64,000 nucleotides of DNA from Ketobacter sp964016105. Lineage in GTDB: Bacteria; Pseudomonadota; Gammaproteobacteria; Pseudomonadales; Ketobacteraceae. Location of the stretch: the NCBI GenBank assembly GCA_964016105.1, contig CAXHEX010000005.1:186001-250000 (forward strand). The letters run 5' to 3'. Shown piece by piece: positions 24,565-32,757 of the stretch. The translations under genes were made by a program, and so were the position numbers. Within the stretch, counting starts at the first letter, position 1; the number at the start of each line of letters is the position of its first letter. The notes beneath the pieces were generated by a model, which did no database searches, was not told the DNA's origin, and saw nothing but the letters and a program-made list of their open reading frames with translations.

Positions 24565-24909
24565 ATGATCGCTAGCACAACGGGTTTCAACCCCACTTAT
24601 CACGAACAAGCACCCACCATGGAGCAAATAAAAGCCAAAGAAGGATATGTGCTTTTGGAATTTGGTGCTCCCTGGTGCGGACACTGCAAAGCGGCTTCAG
24701 AGGCAATAGAGGCGGGCTTAAGCGAAGTTAATATCCCCCATGTCAAAATTTTTGATGGCAAAGGCAAAAAGCTGGGACGCGGTTTCTCAGTGACGCTTTG
24801 GCCCACACTCATATTGCTGAATAGCGGTGATGAAGTGGCTCGTCTGGTACGCCCCACTGAGACCGAACAAATAGCGACACTGCTGCAACAGGTTAAAGCA
24901 TCGTCGTAA
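24565..24909 (+). CDS. Thioredoxin-family protein
   Basis: A 114-residue thioredoxin-fold protein with redox motif APWCGHC (Cys38 and Cys41 by count from the first Met) and the cis-proline strand LWPTLILLNSG. CGHC is the protein-disulfide-isomerase-like variant, more oxidising than the CGPC of classical thioredoxin. No signal peptide is evident, so it should be cytoplasmic. It has no strong ribosome site at 24565, and a Met at codon 19 (EQIKAK) is an alternative start. The next genes on this strand encode a YghU-type GST and a peroxiredoxin-like protein, making a redox-defence group, although a 172-bp gap separates them. Confidence 0.8.
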   Translation: MIASTTGFNPTYHEQAPTMEQIKAKEGYVLLEFGAPWCGHCKAASEAIEAGLSEVNIPHVKIFDGKGKKLGRGFSVTLWPTLILLNSGDEVARLVRPTETEQIATLLQQVKASS

Positions 24910-25081
24910 CCCTGGTGACGCCGCATCCCGATGGGGCTTGCGTGGGGGCGGGCTAAGCAGAGAGTGAGTGCCATCATTGGTTTTGCGGAACCTGCTGTAA
25001 CAAATTCGTATCTCAACAGTCTAACTCTACTCAATCACTTACCTTCGACACTTACAGCCTTTAACAAGAGAGGTCAATTGC

Positions 25082-25951
25082 ATGACCGATACCCCCTATA
25101 CCCCACCCAAAATATGGCAATGGGATTCTGAAAGCGGCGGAACATTTGCCAACATAAACCGCCCCATCGCAGGGGCCACCCACCAGAAAGATCTACCGGT
25201 TGGCAAACACCCACTGCAACTCTATTCACTGGCCACGCCCAACGGGGTTAAAGTAACTGTGATGCTGGAAGAACTTCTGGCAGCCGGTTTTAAAGAAGCT
25301 GAATACGATGCCCACCTCATCTCAATAACCGAAGGGGACCAATTCAGCAGCGGTTTTGTTAGCGTCAATCCAAACTCAAAGATTCCGGCTCTATTGGACC
25401 GAAGCACCGACGAGGAAGTACGGGTTTTTGAATCGGGTTCCATTCTGCTCTATTTGGCAGACAAGTTCGGTGCCTTTATACCAACATCATGGAACCAGCG
25501 AACCGAGTGCCTAAACTGGTTGTTCTGGCAAATGGGAGCCGGCCCTTTTCTCGGCGGTGGCTTTGGCCATTTTTATGCTTATGCTCCGGAAAAATACCCC
25601 TATCCCATCAATCGCTACACCATGGAAGTCAAGCGCCAATTGGATTTGCTCAATCAGCAGCTAGCACGACAGGAATACATAGCCGGTTCAGAATACACCA
25701 TTGCCGATATAGCTATCTGGCCCTGGTATGGCTCACTGGTATTGGACAACCTGTATTCCGCTACAGAATTCCTGCAAACGGACAGCTACGAAAACGTGGT
25801 TAGATGGGCAAAAAATATTGCGGAAAGACCGGCGGTGCGGCGGGGTCGCATTGTGAACTTAACCTGGGGTGAAACAGATAAACAACTGCCAGAACGCCAC
25901 GATGCATCGGACTTCGAAAAAATATCTTTCACATCAGACAAGGAAAGCTGA
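25082..25951 (+). CDS. yghU: YghU-like glutathione S-transferase / disulfide-bond oxidoreductase
   Basis: A 289-residue Nu-class glutathione transferase homologue. The long N-terminal extension with PPKIWQWDSESGGTFANINRP and GATHQKDLPVGKHPLQLYSLATPNG is diagnostic of YghU/YfcG-type enzymes, as is SILLYLADKFGAFIP and the C-terminal AERPAVRRGRIVN. These enzymes bind two glutathiones and reduce disulfides and organic peroxides. The start at 25082 follows an AAGAGAGG-like ribosome site. The stop is two bases before the start of the peroxiredoxin-like gene, so the two form an operon for peroxide and disulfide handling. Confidence 0.88.
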   Translation: MTDTPYTPPKIWQWDSESGGTFANINRPIAGATHQKDLPVGKHPLQLYSLATPNGVKVTVMLEELLAAGFKEAEYDAHLISITEGDQFSSGFVSVNPNSKIPALLDRSTDEEVRVFESGSILLYLADKFGAFIPTSWNQRTECLNWLFWQMGAGPFLGGGFGHFYAYAPEKYPYPINRYTMEVKRQLDLLNQQLARQEYIAGSEYTIADIAIWPWYGSLVLDNLYSATEFLQTDSYENVVRWAKNIAERPAVRRGRIVNLTWGETDKQLPERHDASDFEKISFTSDKES

Positions 25952-25953
25952 AG

Positions 25954-26616
25954 ATGAAACTGATTAGGGCTCTGGCCTGCAGCATTTGCATTATTGCCAC
26001 CGGCACCCAAGCCGAGACGTTAACTCTGCCGGAAAAACTGCCACAACTGACCACCACCCAAGGGCAGGAGCTGGGAACCAGGCAGGATCATATCGGTCTT
26101 GCTCCAGGTACAAAGGTGCCCAATTTTGTCTTACAAGATCATGCAGACAACAAGATCAGCATGGAAGAGCTAAGTAAGAGTGCACCACTTCTGGTGGTTT
26201 TTTATCGGGGTGGCTGGTGCCCGTACTGTAATCTACAAATACGCCAACTCACCGAAGCCTGGCCCCAATTTAAACAACGCAACGTTACGCCTGTGTTGAT
26301 CAGCGTGGACAAGCCCGACGCAGCAGCCCTGGCCCAACGCCAATATGAAATCCCGTTTCCCATACTATCTGATCCTGATTTGCGGGCCCACCAGGCTTTT
26401 AACGTCACCATGAAAATAGACGAAGATCATATTCCTATGTATAAAGAATACGGCATAGATGTGGAACAATGGAGTGGGCGCTCACATCATACCATCGCGG
26501 TATCATCGGCCTTCGTCGTGGGCAAATCAGGCAAAGTGCTGTGGGCCCACAGTTCCCTGGATTATAAAACCCGCCCCAGCGTAGAGCAGCTACTGCAGGT
26601 AATTGACGGGCTGTAA
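25954..26616 (+). CDS. Exported peroxiredoxin-like AhpC/TSA protein
   Basis: A 220-residue thioredoxin-fold protein with a probable signal peptide (cleavage after GTQA at residue 20). The redox motif is FYRGGWCPYC, with Cys89 and Cys92 in a CxxC arrangement typical of PRX_like2 proteins rather than typical 2-Cys peroxiredoxins. DHIGLAPGTKVPNFVL and ISVDKPDAAALAQ are family features. It would act in the periplasm on peroxides or disulfides. It begins two bases after yghU and shares its transcript. The signal suggests that yghU and this gene divide the work between cytoplasm and periplasm. Confidence 0.78.
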   Translation: MKLIRALACSICIIATGTQAETLTLPEKLPQLTTTQGQELGTRQDHIGLAPGTKVPNFVLQDHADNKISMEELSKSAPLLVVFYRGGWCPYCNLQIRQLTEAWPQFKQRNVTPVLISVDKPDAAALAQRQYEIPFPILSDPDLRAHQAFNVTMKIDEDHIPMYKEYGIDVEQWSGRSHHTIAVSSAFVVGKSGKVLWAHSSLDYKTRPSVEQLLQVIDGL

Positions 26617-26652
26617 CAAAACTTTCTCTTTCCAAACGCGCTCTAATCGAAT

Positions 26653-26677
26653 AGCATTCGAATGATATTCGAATGCT
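26653..26677. promoter_or_regulatory. Candidate TetR operator (11-bp arms, 3-bp centre)
   Basis: Exact arms AGCATTCGAAT and ATTCGAATGCT flank GAT, 20 bp upstream of the tetR ATG at 26697. Perfect symmetry, length and position fit the operator of the downstream TetR repressor controlling its own efflux operon. It also overlaps an alternative ATG at 26673, arguing against that start. Confidence 0.7.
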
Positions 26678-26696
26678 GCTCACAAAAGGGCTCACA

Positions 26697-27425
26697 ATGG
26701 CTCCAGCACCCAAATTTTCTGCGGAGGAACAGGAGCACCTTGTCCTCTCCTCTGCCGCCAAGTGTATTGAAGCTTCCTCCATGTTGGATTTCACCATGGC
26801 CGCCATATCCAAAGAAGCGGGCCTTTCCATGGGCACCATTTATAAACACATCCAGAGCAAGGAAGATGTTCTGGTGGCCCTGGGCTACCAATCCCAACTG
26901 CACTTCAAAGCGATGGTGCTGCAGGTTTTTCAATTGCCGCTACCGGTGGTAGCGAAAATTGTTGGCGTTCAGCTGGTGGATACCCAAAGAGTATCGCCCT
27001 ACTCTTTTTGGCCACAATTGGATACTTTGCTGGCAAATCCGGTGATTCTGCAGCGGGCTTCGCGGACATGGGTGGAAAAGTTCATTCAATTGGACACGGA
27101 AGTGGAATCGGTGTTTCAGCACCAGATCCAACACGCCTGTGAAACAGGCGAACTTAAGCTGCCAAAAGCAGACTGGGAACCTACGGTGAATGAAATTCTC
27201 ACCAGTATCTGGTCCATTTGTGTGGGCCACACCCAGGTCACCATGCAAAGAGGCGCCCGCCAAATTCTTGAGGGTGAGTTGACCATACCCACATGCAGAG
27301 CACCAGACTCCACCATCATTCACTCGGTGCAGCGCTTGATGAACACCTATCCGTGGAAACCAAAACTCACTGAATCATTGATTGCAAAAACCTGCACACT
27401 GCTAGAGGAAAGTGGACTGCGATAG
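26697..27425 (+). CDS. TetR family repressor of the adjacent RND efflux operon
   Basis: A 242-residue TetR-type regulator. The HTH reads MAAISKEAGLSMGTIYKHIQSKEDV in the usual place, with a helical ligand domain behind it. The ATG at 26697 is chosen because it follows an AAAGGG ribosome site and because the frame's earlier ATG at 26673 lies inside the palindromic operator. It is first in a tetR-MFP-RND operon (the MFP start is 32 bp after its stop), the standard layout of autoregulated drug or solvent pumps. The inducer is probably a pump substrate. Confidence 0.88.
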   Translation: MAPAPKFSAEEQEHLVLSSAAKCIEASSMLDFTMAAISKEAGLSMGTIYKHIQSKEDVLVALGYQSQLHFKAMVLQVFQLPLPVVAKIVGVQLVDTQRVSPYSFWPQLDTLLANPVILQRASRTWVEKFIQLDTEVESVFQHQIQHACETGELKLPKADWEPTVNEILTSIWSICVGHTQVTMQRGARQILEGELTIPTCRAPDSTIIHSVQRLMNTYPWKPKLTESLIAKTCTLLEESGLR

Positions 27426-27456
27426 CAGCAAGCCCAATAGAGAGGACATCATCATT

Positions 27457-28560
27457 ATGAGCATTCGAAAGTGGAGCATTACCACACTCTGTTGTGTGGT
27501 AATTTTTGGCGCACTGGCACTTTTTAAGGTAATGGAAATTAGAGCCGCGATAGCCTTTGGAGAGTCCTTCCCAGAGCATTCTGAAACCGTAGAGGAAGCG
27601 CGGGTAGAAAGCGCCCAATACACCCCTGTTATTGAAGCCATAGGAGAGATGGTGGCGCCCCAGCGCCTGGACCTTCGCAACGAACTGGCCGGCGAAATCA
27701 CTCACGTTAATTTTCGTTCTGGAGATACCGTAACCAAGGGTCAAATTCTGCTGCAATTGGATACTTCTGTGGAAACCGCAAACCTGGCTGCCGCCAAAGC
27801 CCGGGCTCAATTGGCGCAATCGGTCTACGCGCGCTCACAAAATTTGTTCAAATCAAAAGCCACCAGCAAAGACCAACTGGACCGCGCGAAAGCTGATGTG
27901 TCCACTTCACTTGCAGAAGTGGAAGCACTCAAACGCACTATTAGTAAGAAAACACTCAAGTCACCTTTTAACGGCAGAGCTGGACTCCACAATTTTGAAG
28001 TGGGTCAATTGCTGATGGACAACACTTTTATCACCACCCTCATAGCCGATCATGAGTACATTTGGGTGGACTTCAAAGTTCCTCAATTTTACCCTCCATT
28101 GAGCCTGGGTACTCCAGTAGCGGTATCCACCATTGGCGACCAAAGCCAAGATGCGGTTACAGAAGGTCAGGTGATTGCAGAGAACACCATCATAAATGCG
28201 AATAATCGTAGCCGACAATACAGGGCCCAAGTACCCAACAATGGCAATCAATTTATGGCCAACAATACGGTGATAGTGAAAGTACCCGTTGGCGAGCCCA
28301 TGGAGGTAATGAAGATTCCTGCTCTGGCGGTTCAACAGGATCCATTGGGGCAGTTTGTTTTCATACTTAAAAAAGACGAAGCAGGAAAAGGCTATCGCGC
28401 CAGCCGTCGTCAAGTGGGTATCCAAACCCTCGGCTCACAATGGGCCTATGTGAAAAGCGGCTTGAAACCCGGAGATCACATCGCAGCAGCGGGCGCCTTT
28501 AAATTACATGAGGGCTTATTGGTATACACCGGTGAACGCCCTGTTCTGAATCAGGAATAG
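27457..28560 (+). CDS. RND efflux periplasmic adaptor (membrane fusion protein)
   Basis: A 367-residue HlyD/AcrA-type adaptor. One N-terminal membrane helix (about 6-28, no lipobox) is followed by the barrel-sandwich half motif RNELAGEITHVNFRSGDTVTKGQ split around a coiled-coil hairpin (ANLAAAKARAQLAQSV to DVSTSLAEVEALK) and by the second half KSPFNGRAGLHNFEVGQL. The last third is the beta-barrel/MP domain with GLKPGDHIAAAGAFKL. It links the inner-membrane pump encoded next to an outer-membrane channel. The frame is open from a GTG at 27412 inside tetR, but the ATG at 27457 with GAGAGG upstream is the better start. The gene for an outer-membrane TolC-like factor is not in the window. Confidence 0.88.
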   Translation: MSIRKWSITTLCCVVIFGALALFKVMEIRAAIAFGESFPEHSETVEEARVESAQYTPVIEAIGEMVAPQRLDLRNELAGEITHVNFRSGDTVTKGQILLQLDTSVETANLAAAKARAQLAQSVYARSQNLFKSKATSKDQLDRAKADVSTSLAEVEALKRTISKKTLKSPFNGRAGLHNFEVGQLLMDNTFITTLIADHEYIWVDFKVPQFYPPLSLGTPVAVSTIGDQSQDAVTEGQVIAENTIINANNRSRQYRAQVPNNGNQFMANNTVIVKVPVGEPMEVMKIPALAVQQDPLGQFVFILKKDEAGKGYRASRRQVGIQTLGSQWAYVKSGLKPGDHIAAAGAFKLHEGLLVYTGERPVLNQE

Positions 28561-28565
28561 TTGCC

Positions 28566-31500
28566 ATGGATATTTTCGTAAAAAGGCCCGTGCTCGCCAT
28601 CGTTATTTCTGCCATTTTATTGATGGCAGGTGCCAGTGCCGCCATGAAAATTCCGGTACTGCAATTCCCTCAAATTGAAAGCTCCTCTCTGGTAATCACC
28701 ACGTCTTATCCAGGATCATCTGCTGAAGTAATACAGGGTTTTATTACCGAACCCATTGAAAGGGCGGCCATGACCATCCCCGGAGTGGATTATGTGGACA
28801 GCACCACCACAGCGGGATTAAGCACCGTTACCGCCTGGCTCGAGCTTAACGAAGACAGCACCCGCGCTCTGGCGGAATTGTCCGCGCGACTGGCACAAAT
28901 CAGTTATGAGCTACCCGACGGTGCAGAAGACCCCGCCGTGGACGTGGTAAGGGCTGATCGCCCCGCCGGCTTATTCTATCTGGATGTAAAAGGCGAAGCA
29001 TGGAGCCGATCGGAAATAACCGACTACATGGAACGTCAGGTTAATCCCATTTTCGCTGCCATCGAAGGCGTGCAGCGGGTGGGCCTGGAGGGAGGCCGAA
29101 CGCCAGCAATGCGAGTATGGATCGATTCCGATCGGCTTGCGGCACTTGGTTTGGGGGCTGATGAGGTTTTGGCGGCTATTCGATCCAATAACGTCATCGC
29201 CACCATGGGCAAAACTGAAAACCAGCGACAACAGTTTAATCTTCTCAGCAATGCCACGTTGCAATCCGAGGAGGACTTCCGCCAGCTTATACTCAGCAAC
29301 CGCGACAACGGATTGATTCGCTTGGGGGATGTGGCGCAAGTGGAAATGGGCGAAACCCGTGGCAGCGTTGAGGCACGATACGATCAGGACACCACCATTT
29401 ATATTTCAATCTGGCCACTGCCCGGTGCCAATGAAATCGCCATTGGTGACGAAGTTTACAAGCGCCTTGAATCCATCAATCAAAGTTTACCTAAAGGGTT
29501 ATCCATCAGCACCGGTTATGATGGCACTATCTATATGCGGCAATCCCTCAAGGAAATTTTTACCACCCTGTTTGAAACCATTTTACTGGTGGGGATTGTG
29601 GTGTTGTTTTTAATGGGTTCCATACGTACCGCACTTGTGCCACTGGTGACCATTCCCATATCCATTCTCGGCAGCATCGCGGCCATTTATGCCATGGGCT
29701 TCGCCCTTAATCTACTCACCATTCTGGCAGTGGTGCTGTCCGTGGGGCTTGTGGTGGACGACGCCATCGTGGTGGTGGAAAACGTGGCGCGACATTTAAG
29801 GGAAGGCCGTAGTCGTTTTGAAGCCGCGTTAGTGAGCTCAAGGGAGTTGCTCTCCCCCATCATCGCCATGACTTTCACCTTGGCCGCAGTTTACACCCCC
29901 ATCGGATTTGTATCTGGCTTCACTGGTACATTATTTAAAGAGTTCGCATTTACCCTGGCCATTGCCGTCATCATCTCTGGAATTGTTGCTATTACTCTAT
30001 CTCCCATCATGAGTGCCTGGGTCTGTGCCGACTTTGGTAAAGAAAGCAAGATGACCAGAAAAGTTAATGCCTGGTTTGATCGCCTAAAAACACGTTATCA
30101 AAAACGTTTGGCGCAAAGTTTCGGCTGGCGCAATCAAATTTTGTTTTTCGCTTTATTTATTTCACTATTGATAGTGCCTTTTTATCTGTTTTCCGGTAAA
30201 GAGCTGGCCCCCATTGAAGATCAAAACAGCATAAACATTATTATTGAATCACCTCCTGAGGCATCCCTGAACTACACCAATGACTATATGCATGATGTGA
30301 TCGATCTTATTCATAAAAATGTACCTGGGCTGAAAATGGTTTGGCAAATCATTTCACCCAATGGTGGCTTCGGTGGCATTGAGTTAGTGGATTTCAACCA
30401 AAGAGATAAAACCGTACATGACCTCCTGCCATCGGTATTTATGCAGTTGTCCAGTATCACTGGGGTCAAAGTTTTCCCTATTTTGTTTCCCAGTTTACCC
30501 ACTGCCGGGCAATTCGATGTTGAGATGGTAGTGCAATCATCCGACAGCTACGAAGAAATGCAAAACTACGCACAACAGCTGATTCAATCCGCCTATCAGA
30601 GCGGCAAATTTATGTTTATTGACACCGACCTAAAAATAAATCTGCCCCAAACCCGCATGCAGTTCAAACACGACCGCATTGCCGATTTGGGAATGAATGT
30701 GGCATACGTTAGCGAACAACTGGCTCCACTATTGGCGGAAATAGATGCCAACCGGTTTAACGCCAACGGCAAGGCCTACCGGGTGATTCCCCTAGTTAAT
30801 AATGACGCCCGGGATGCTCCTGACGCTTTATTGGATTTGTCCATTCGCTCCCCTGATGGTGAACTTATACCTCTTCGAGCCATCGTGGAGCTGGAAAACG
30901 TCACCGGACCAAGGGCCTTGGGTACATTTAACCAACAAAGAGCTTTTCGACTATTTGGTGGCGTACTTCCCGGCACCACCAATGGCCAGGCCCTTTCCAC
31001 TTTGGAGCAGGCTGCTGAAGACATTCTTCCCGCCAACTACAGTGTTGACTATGCGGGAATATCCCGGCAGCTACGCAAGGAAGGCAACAGCATGTTATCG
31101 GTATTGATAATTGCCCTTGTGGTGGTGTACCTGGCTCTGTCCATTCAATTCAACAGTTTCCGTCTGCCATTGGTGGTACTGCTGGGCTCGGTGCCATTGG
31201 CGCTTTCCGGTGCCATGCTTTTCAGTTTCTTGAGCTTAACCACCATTAATATTTATGCCCAAATCGGGTTTATTACATTGGTTGGGCTGATCGCCAAGAA
31301 TGGGATTCTAATTACCGAGTTTGCCCACGAACAGCAACGTATGGGGCTGAGCAAAACCGACGCCATATTGGCAGCAGCATCGCTCCGACTACGGCCAGTT
31401 CTGATGACCACCGCAGCAACGGTGCTGGGCCACTTCCCTTTAGTTTTAGTAACGGGAGCCGGAGCAGAAGCGCGCAATAGTATTGGCATTATATTAGTGG

Positions 31501-31649
31501 CGGGAATGGCCATCGGCACGCTTTTCACGCTGTTTATTTTACCATCTGTCTACCTGTGGCTGGCTCAAGAAACCCCTGACGGAGAAGCGAATGAGGTAGC
31601 AAGTGAGGTTACTTCATCTGAATTCAACTCATTGGAATACCCCAACTAG
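28566..31649 (+). CDS. RND efflux transporter permease
   Basis: A 1027-residue HAE-type RND pump subunit, the proton-driven inner-membrane transporter of a tripartite efflux system. Twelve transmembrane helices and two large periplasmic loops are in the expected places. Conserved parts: FVKRPVLAIVISAILL at the start, TTSYPGSSAEVIQ, GLVVDDAIVVVENV with the proton-relay Asp pair in TM4, TLAAVYTPIGF, and the late GLIAKNGILITEFAHE with RLRPVLMTT. It begins five bases after the adaptor stop. Closest in style to MdtB/MexF/BpeF-type drug pumps or to pumps for fatty acids and solvents; substrate cannot be read. Confidence 0.92.
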   Translation: MDIFVKRPVLAIVISAILLMAGASAAMKIPVLQFPQIESSSLVITTSYPGSSAEVIQGFITEPIERAAMTIPGVDYVDSTTTAGLSTVTAWLELNEDSTRALAELSARLAQISYELPDGAEDPAVDVVRADRPAGLFYLDVKGEAWSRSEITDYMERQVNPIFAAIEGVQRVGLEGGRTPAMRVWIDSDRLAALGLGADEVLAAIRSNNVIATMGKTENQRQQFNLLSNATLQSEEDFRQLILSNRDNGLIRLGDVAQVEMGETRGSVEARYDQDTTIYISIWPLPGANEIAIGDEVYKRLESINQSLPKGLSISTGYDGTIYMRQSLKEIFTTLFETILLVGIVVLFLMGSIRTALVPLVTIPISILGSIAAIYAMGFALNLLTILAVVLSVGLVVDDAIVVVENVARHLREGRSRFEAALVSSRELLSPIIAMTFTLAAVYTPIGFVSGFTGTLFKEFAFTLAIAVIISGIVAITLSPIMSAWVCADFGKESKMTRKVNAWFDRLKTRYQKRLAQSFGWRNQILFFALFISLLIVPFYLFSGKELAPIEDQNSINIIIESPPEASLNYTNDYMHDVIDLIHKNVPGLKMVWQIISPNGGFGGIELVDFNQRDKTVHDLLPSVFMQLSSITGVKVFPILFPSLPTAGQFDVEMVVQSSDSYEEMQNYAQQLIQSAYQSGKFMFIDTDLKINLPQTRMQFKHDRIADLGMNVAYVSEQLAPLLAEIDANRFNANGKAYRVIPLVNNDARDAPDALLDLSIRSPDGELIPLRAIVELENVTGPRALGTFNQQRAFRLFGGVLPGTTNGQALSTLEQAAEDILPANYSVDYAGISRQLRKEGNSMLSVLIIALVVVYLALSIQFNSFRLPLVVLLGSVPLALSGAMLFSFLSLTTINIYAQIGFITLVGLIAKNGILITEFAHEQQRMGLSKTDAILAAASLRLRPVLMTTAATVLGHFPLVLVTGAGAEARNSIGIILVAGMAIGTLFTLFILPSVYLWLAQETPDGEANEVASEVTSSEFNSLEYPN

Positions 31650-31708
31650 CGCCCCATGAATAGAATTCAACGGTGTGATGGGAGTCCTAAAAAGCCAGTT
31701 AGCCGATG

Positions 31709-31736
31709 TTGCGGGGGAATATAAAGGTGCTATGAT
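31709..31736 (+). promoter_or_regulatory. Candidate sigma-70 promoter of the porin gene
   Basis: TTGCGG and TATGAT are separated by 16 bases, ending 37 bp ahead of the porin ATG. Suggests the porin is transcribed separately from the RND pump. Confidence 0.4.
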
Positions 31737-31772
31737 TGCGCAGCAAATTTAGACCGACTTAAGGAGCACCCC

Positions 31773-32534
31773 ATGTTTCAAGACTCAAAAAAGCTACTGA
31801 CTTTAGGAGCACTTTTGATCAGCACATCGGCATCAGCCTACCAGTACGAAGTGGGCGGCAATATTGGCAGAGCCGATAATGACAACGATGATGAAACGGT
31901 CTTCAATATCGAAGGCACTATCTACATGAACGACATCAATCGCCAGCAAGGCCCAAGAAAAGAAGATGCCTTTCTAGCTAAAGCTTCTTTTGTCAAATTT
32001 GCGTTTGAAGACGACGGCGGCGATCAAGAAGATACCGTGGTGAGCGGACGTTACCTGTTTGATACCACAGAAAACTATTTCCTTGACGGCGAGCACAGGG
32101 CCGGTGATTTGGATGTTTTAAAGGTAAACGTAGGCGCTTACCTCACTGATATGTCTACAGCGTCCGGTGGTATTACGCGTTTATCCAGCACTAACGATGA
32201 CGAATTCCTTATCAACGGCAGCTACAAACAATTATTTGGGCTGAATAGCACCAGCACTTTGCTTGGAGAGGCCAGCCTGACTCTAGGTGATATTCGTATA
32301 ATCGAACTGACCGGTGGGGTTTATCTGGATCGGGACATTGGGGTAACTATCAAGTTCACTGATACCGATAGCGATGATTACAATGACGTTCAAAGCTTTG
32401 AAGTGGCAGGCAGCTTGTTTTTACAGCCCAATTTGGAGCTGTACGCATCCTACGAAAACTCTGAAGTGGACACGGGATTCCGAGAGCTAGACCAGGATAC
32501 GATACTGGTGGGCGCGAACGTTCGTTTCGATTGA
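31773..32534 (+). CDS. Putative outer-membrane beta-barrel porin
   Basis: A 253-residue exported protein with a clear signal peptide ending SASA (about residue 22). The mature protein consists of alternating strands with many aromatic and acidic residues, starting YQYEVGGNIGR and closing with the typical outer-membrane C-terminal DTILVGANVRFD, ending in an aromatic before the last Asp. It resembles the family of small putative porins in marine Gammaproteobacteria; roughly 12 strands could be formed. Strong acidity suggests cation or basic-solute preference, by inference. An AAGGAG site precedes the ATG. A stem of 9 bases at 32559-32584 follows and may terminate transcription. Confidence 0.68.
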   Translation: MFQDSKKLLTLGALLISTSASAYQYEVGGNIGRADNDNDDETVFNIEGTIYMNDINRQQGPRKEDAFLAKASFVKFAFEDDGGDQEDTVVSGRYLFDTTENYFLDGEHRAGDLDVLKVNVGAYLTDMSTASGGITRLSSTNDDEFLINGSYKQLFGLNSTSTLLGEASLTLGDIRIIELTGGVYLDRDIGVTIKFTDTDSDDYNDVQSFEVAGSLFLQPNLELYASYENSEVDTGFRELDQDTILVGANVRFD

Positions 32535-32558
32535 TCTCCAGACAGCGATAACGGCAAT

Positions 32559-32584
32559 GGCGACCTGACCCTCCGCAGGTCGCC
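32559..32584 (+). terminator. Hairpin after the porin gene
   Basis: Nine-base arms GGCGACCTG and CAGGTCGCC with an 8-nt loop, 25 bp after the porin stop. No U-run, so the terminator role is tentative. Confidence 0.45.
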
Positions 32585-32746
32585 GATAGTGACCGCTGAT
32601 TTACGTCTCCCCTCCCCCATTCTCCTCCATTAAGGCCATCAGTAAGCCAAAGGTCTAATAGGAAAATTGCATTTCATTCAGTGCCTCAGTGATTGGAATG
32701 ATATATGCTAGCTTGTATAACACTCCCCACTCACCCATTTCTCTCC

Positions 32747-32752
32747 TGGAGG
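32747..32752 (+). promoter_or_regulatory. Ribosome binding site fixing the GTG start of the IDH-like gene
   Basis: TGGAGG lies five bases ahead of a GTG at 32758. The frame is open to a GTG at 32689, but only this position combines a strong Shine-Dalgarno with the start of the conserved sequence. Confidence 0.75.
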
Positions 32753-32757
32753 ATTCC

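Noticed and set aside
27412..28560. MFP start at the GTG inside tetR
   Set aside because: It would add a hydrophilic 15-residue leader before the membrane anchor; the ATG at 27457 has a better ribosome site.
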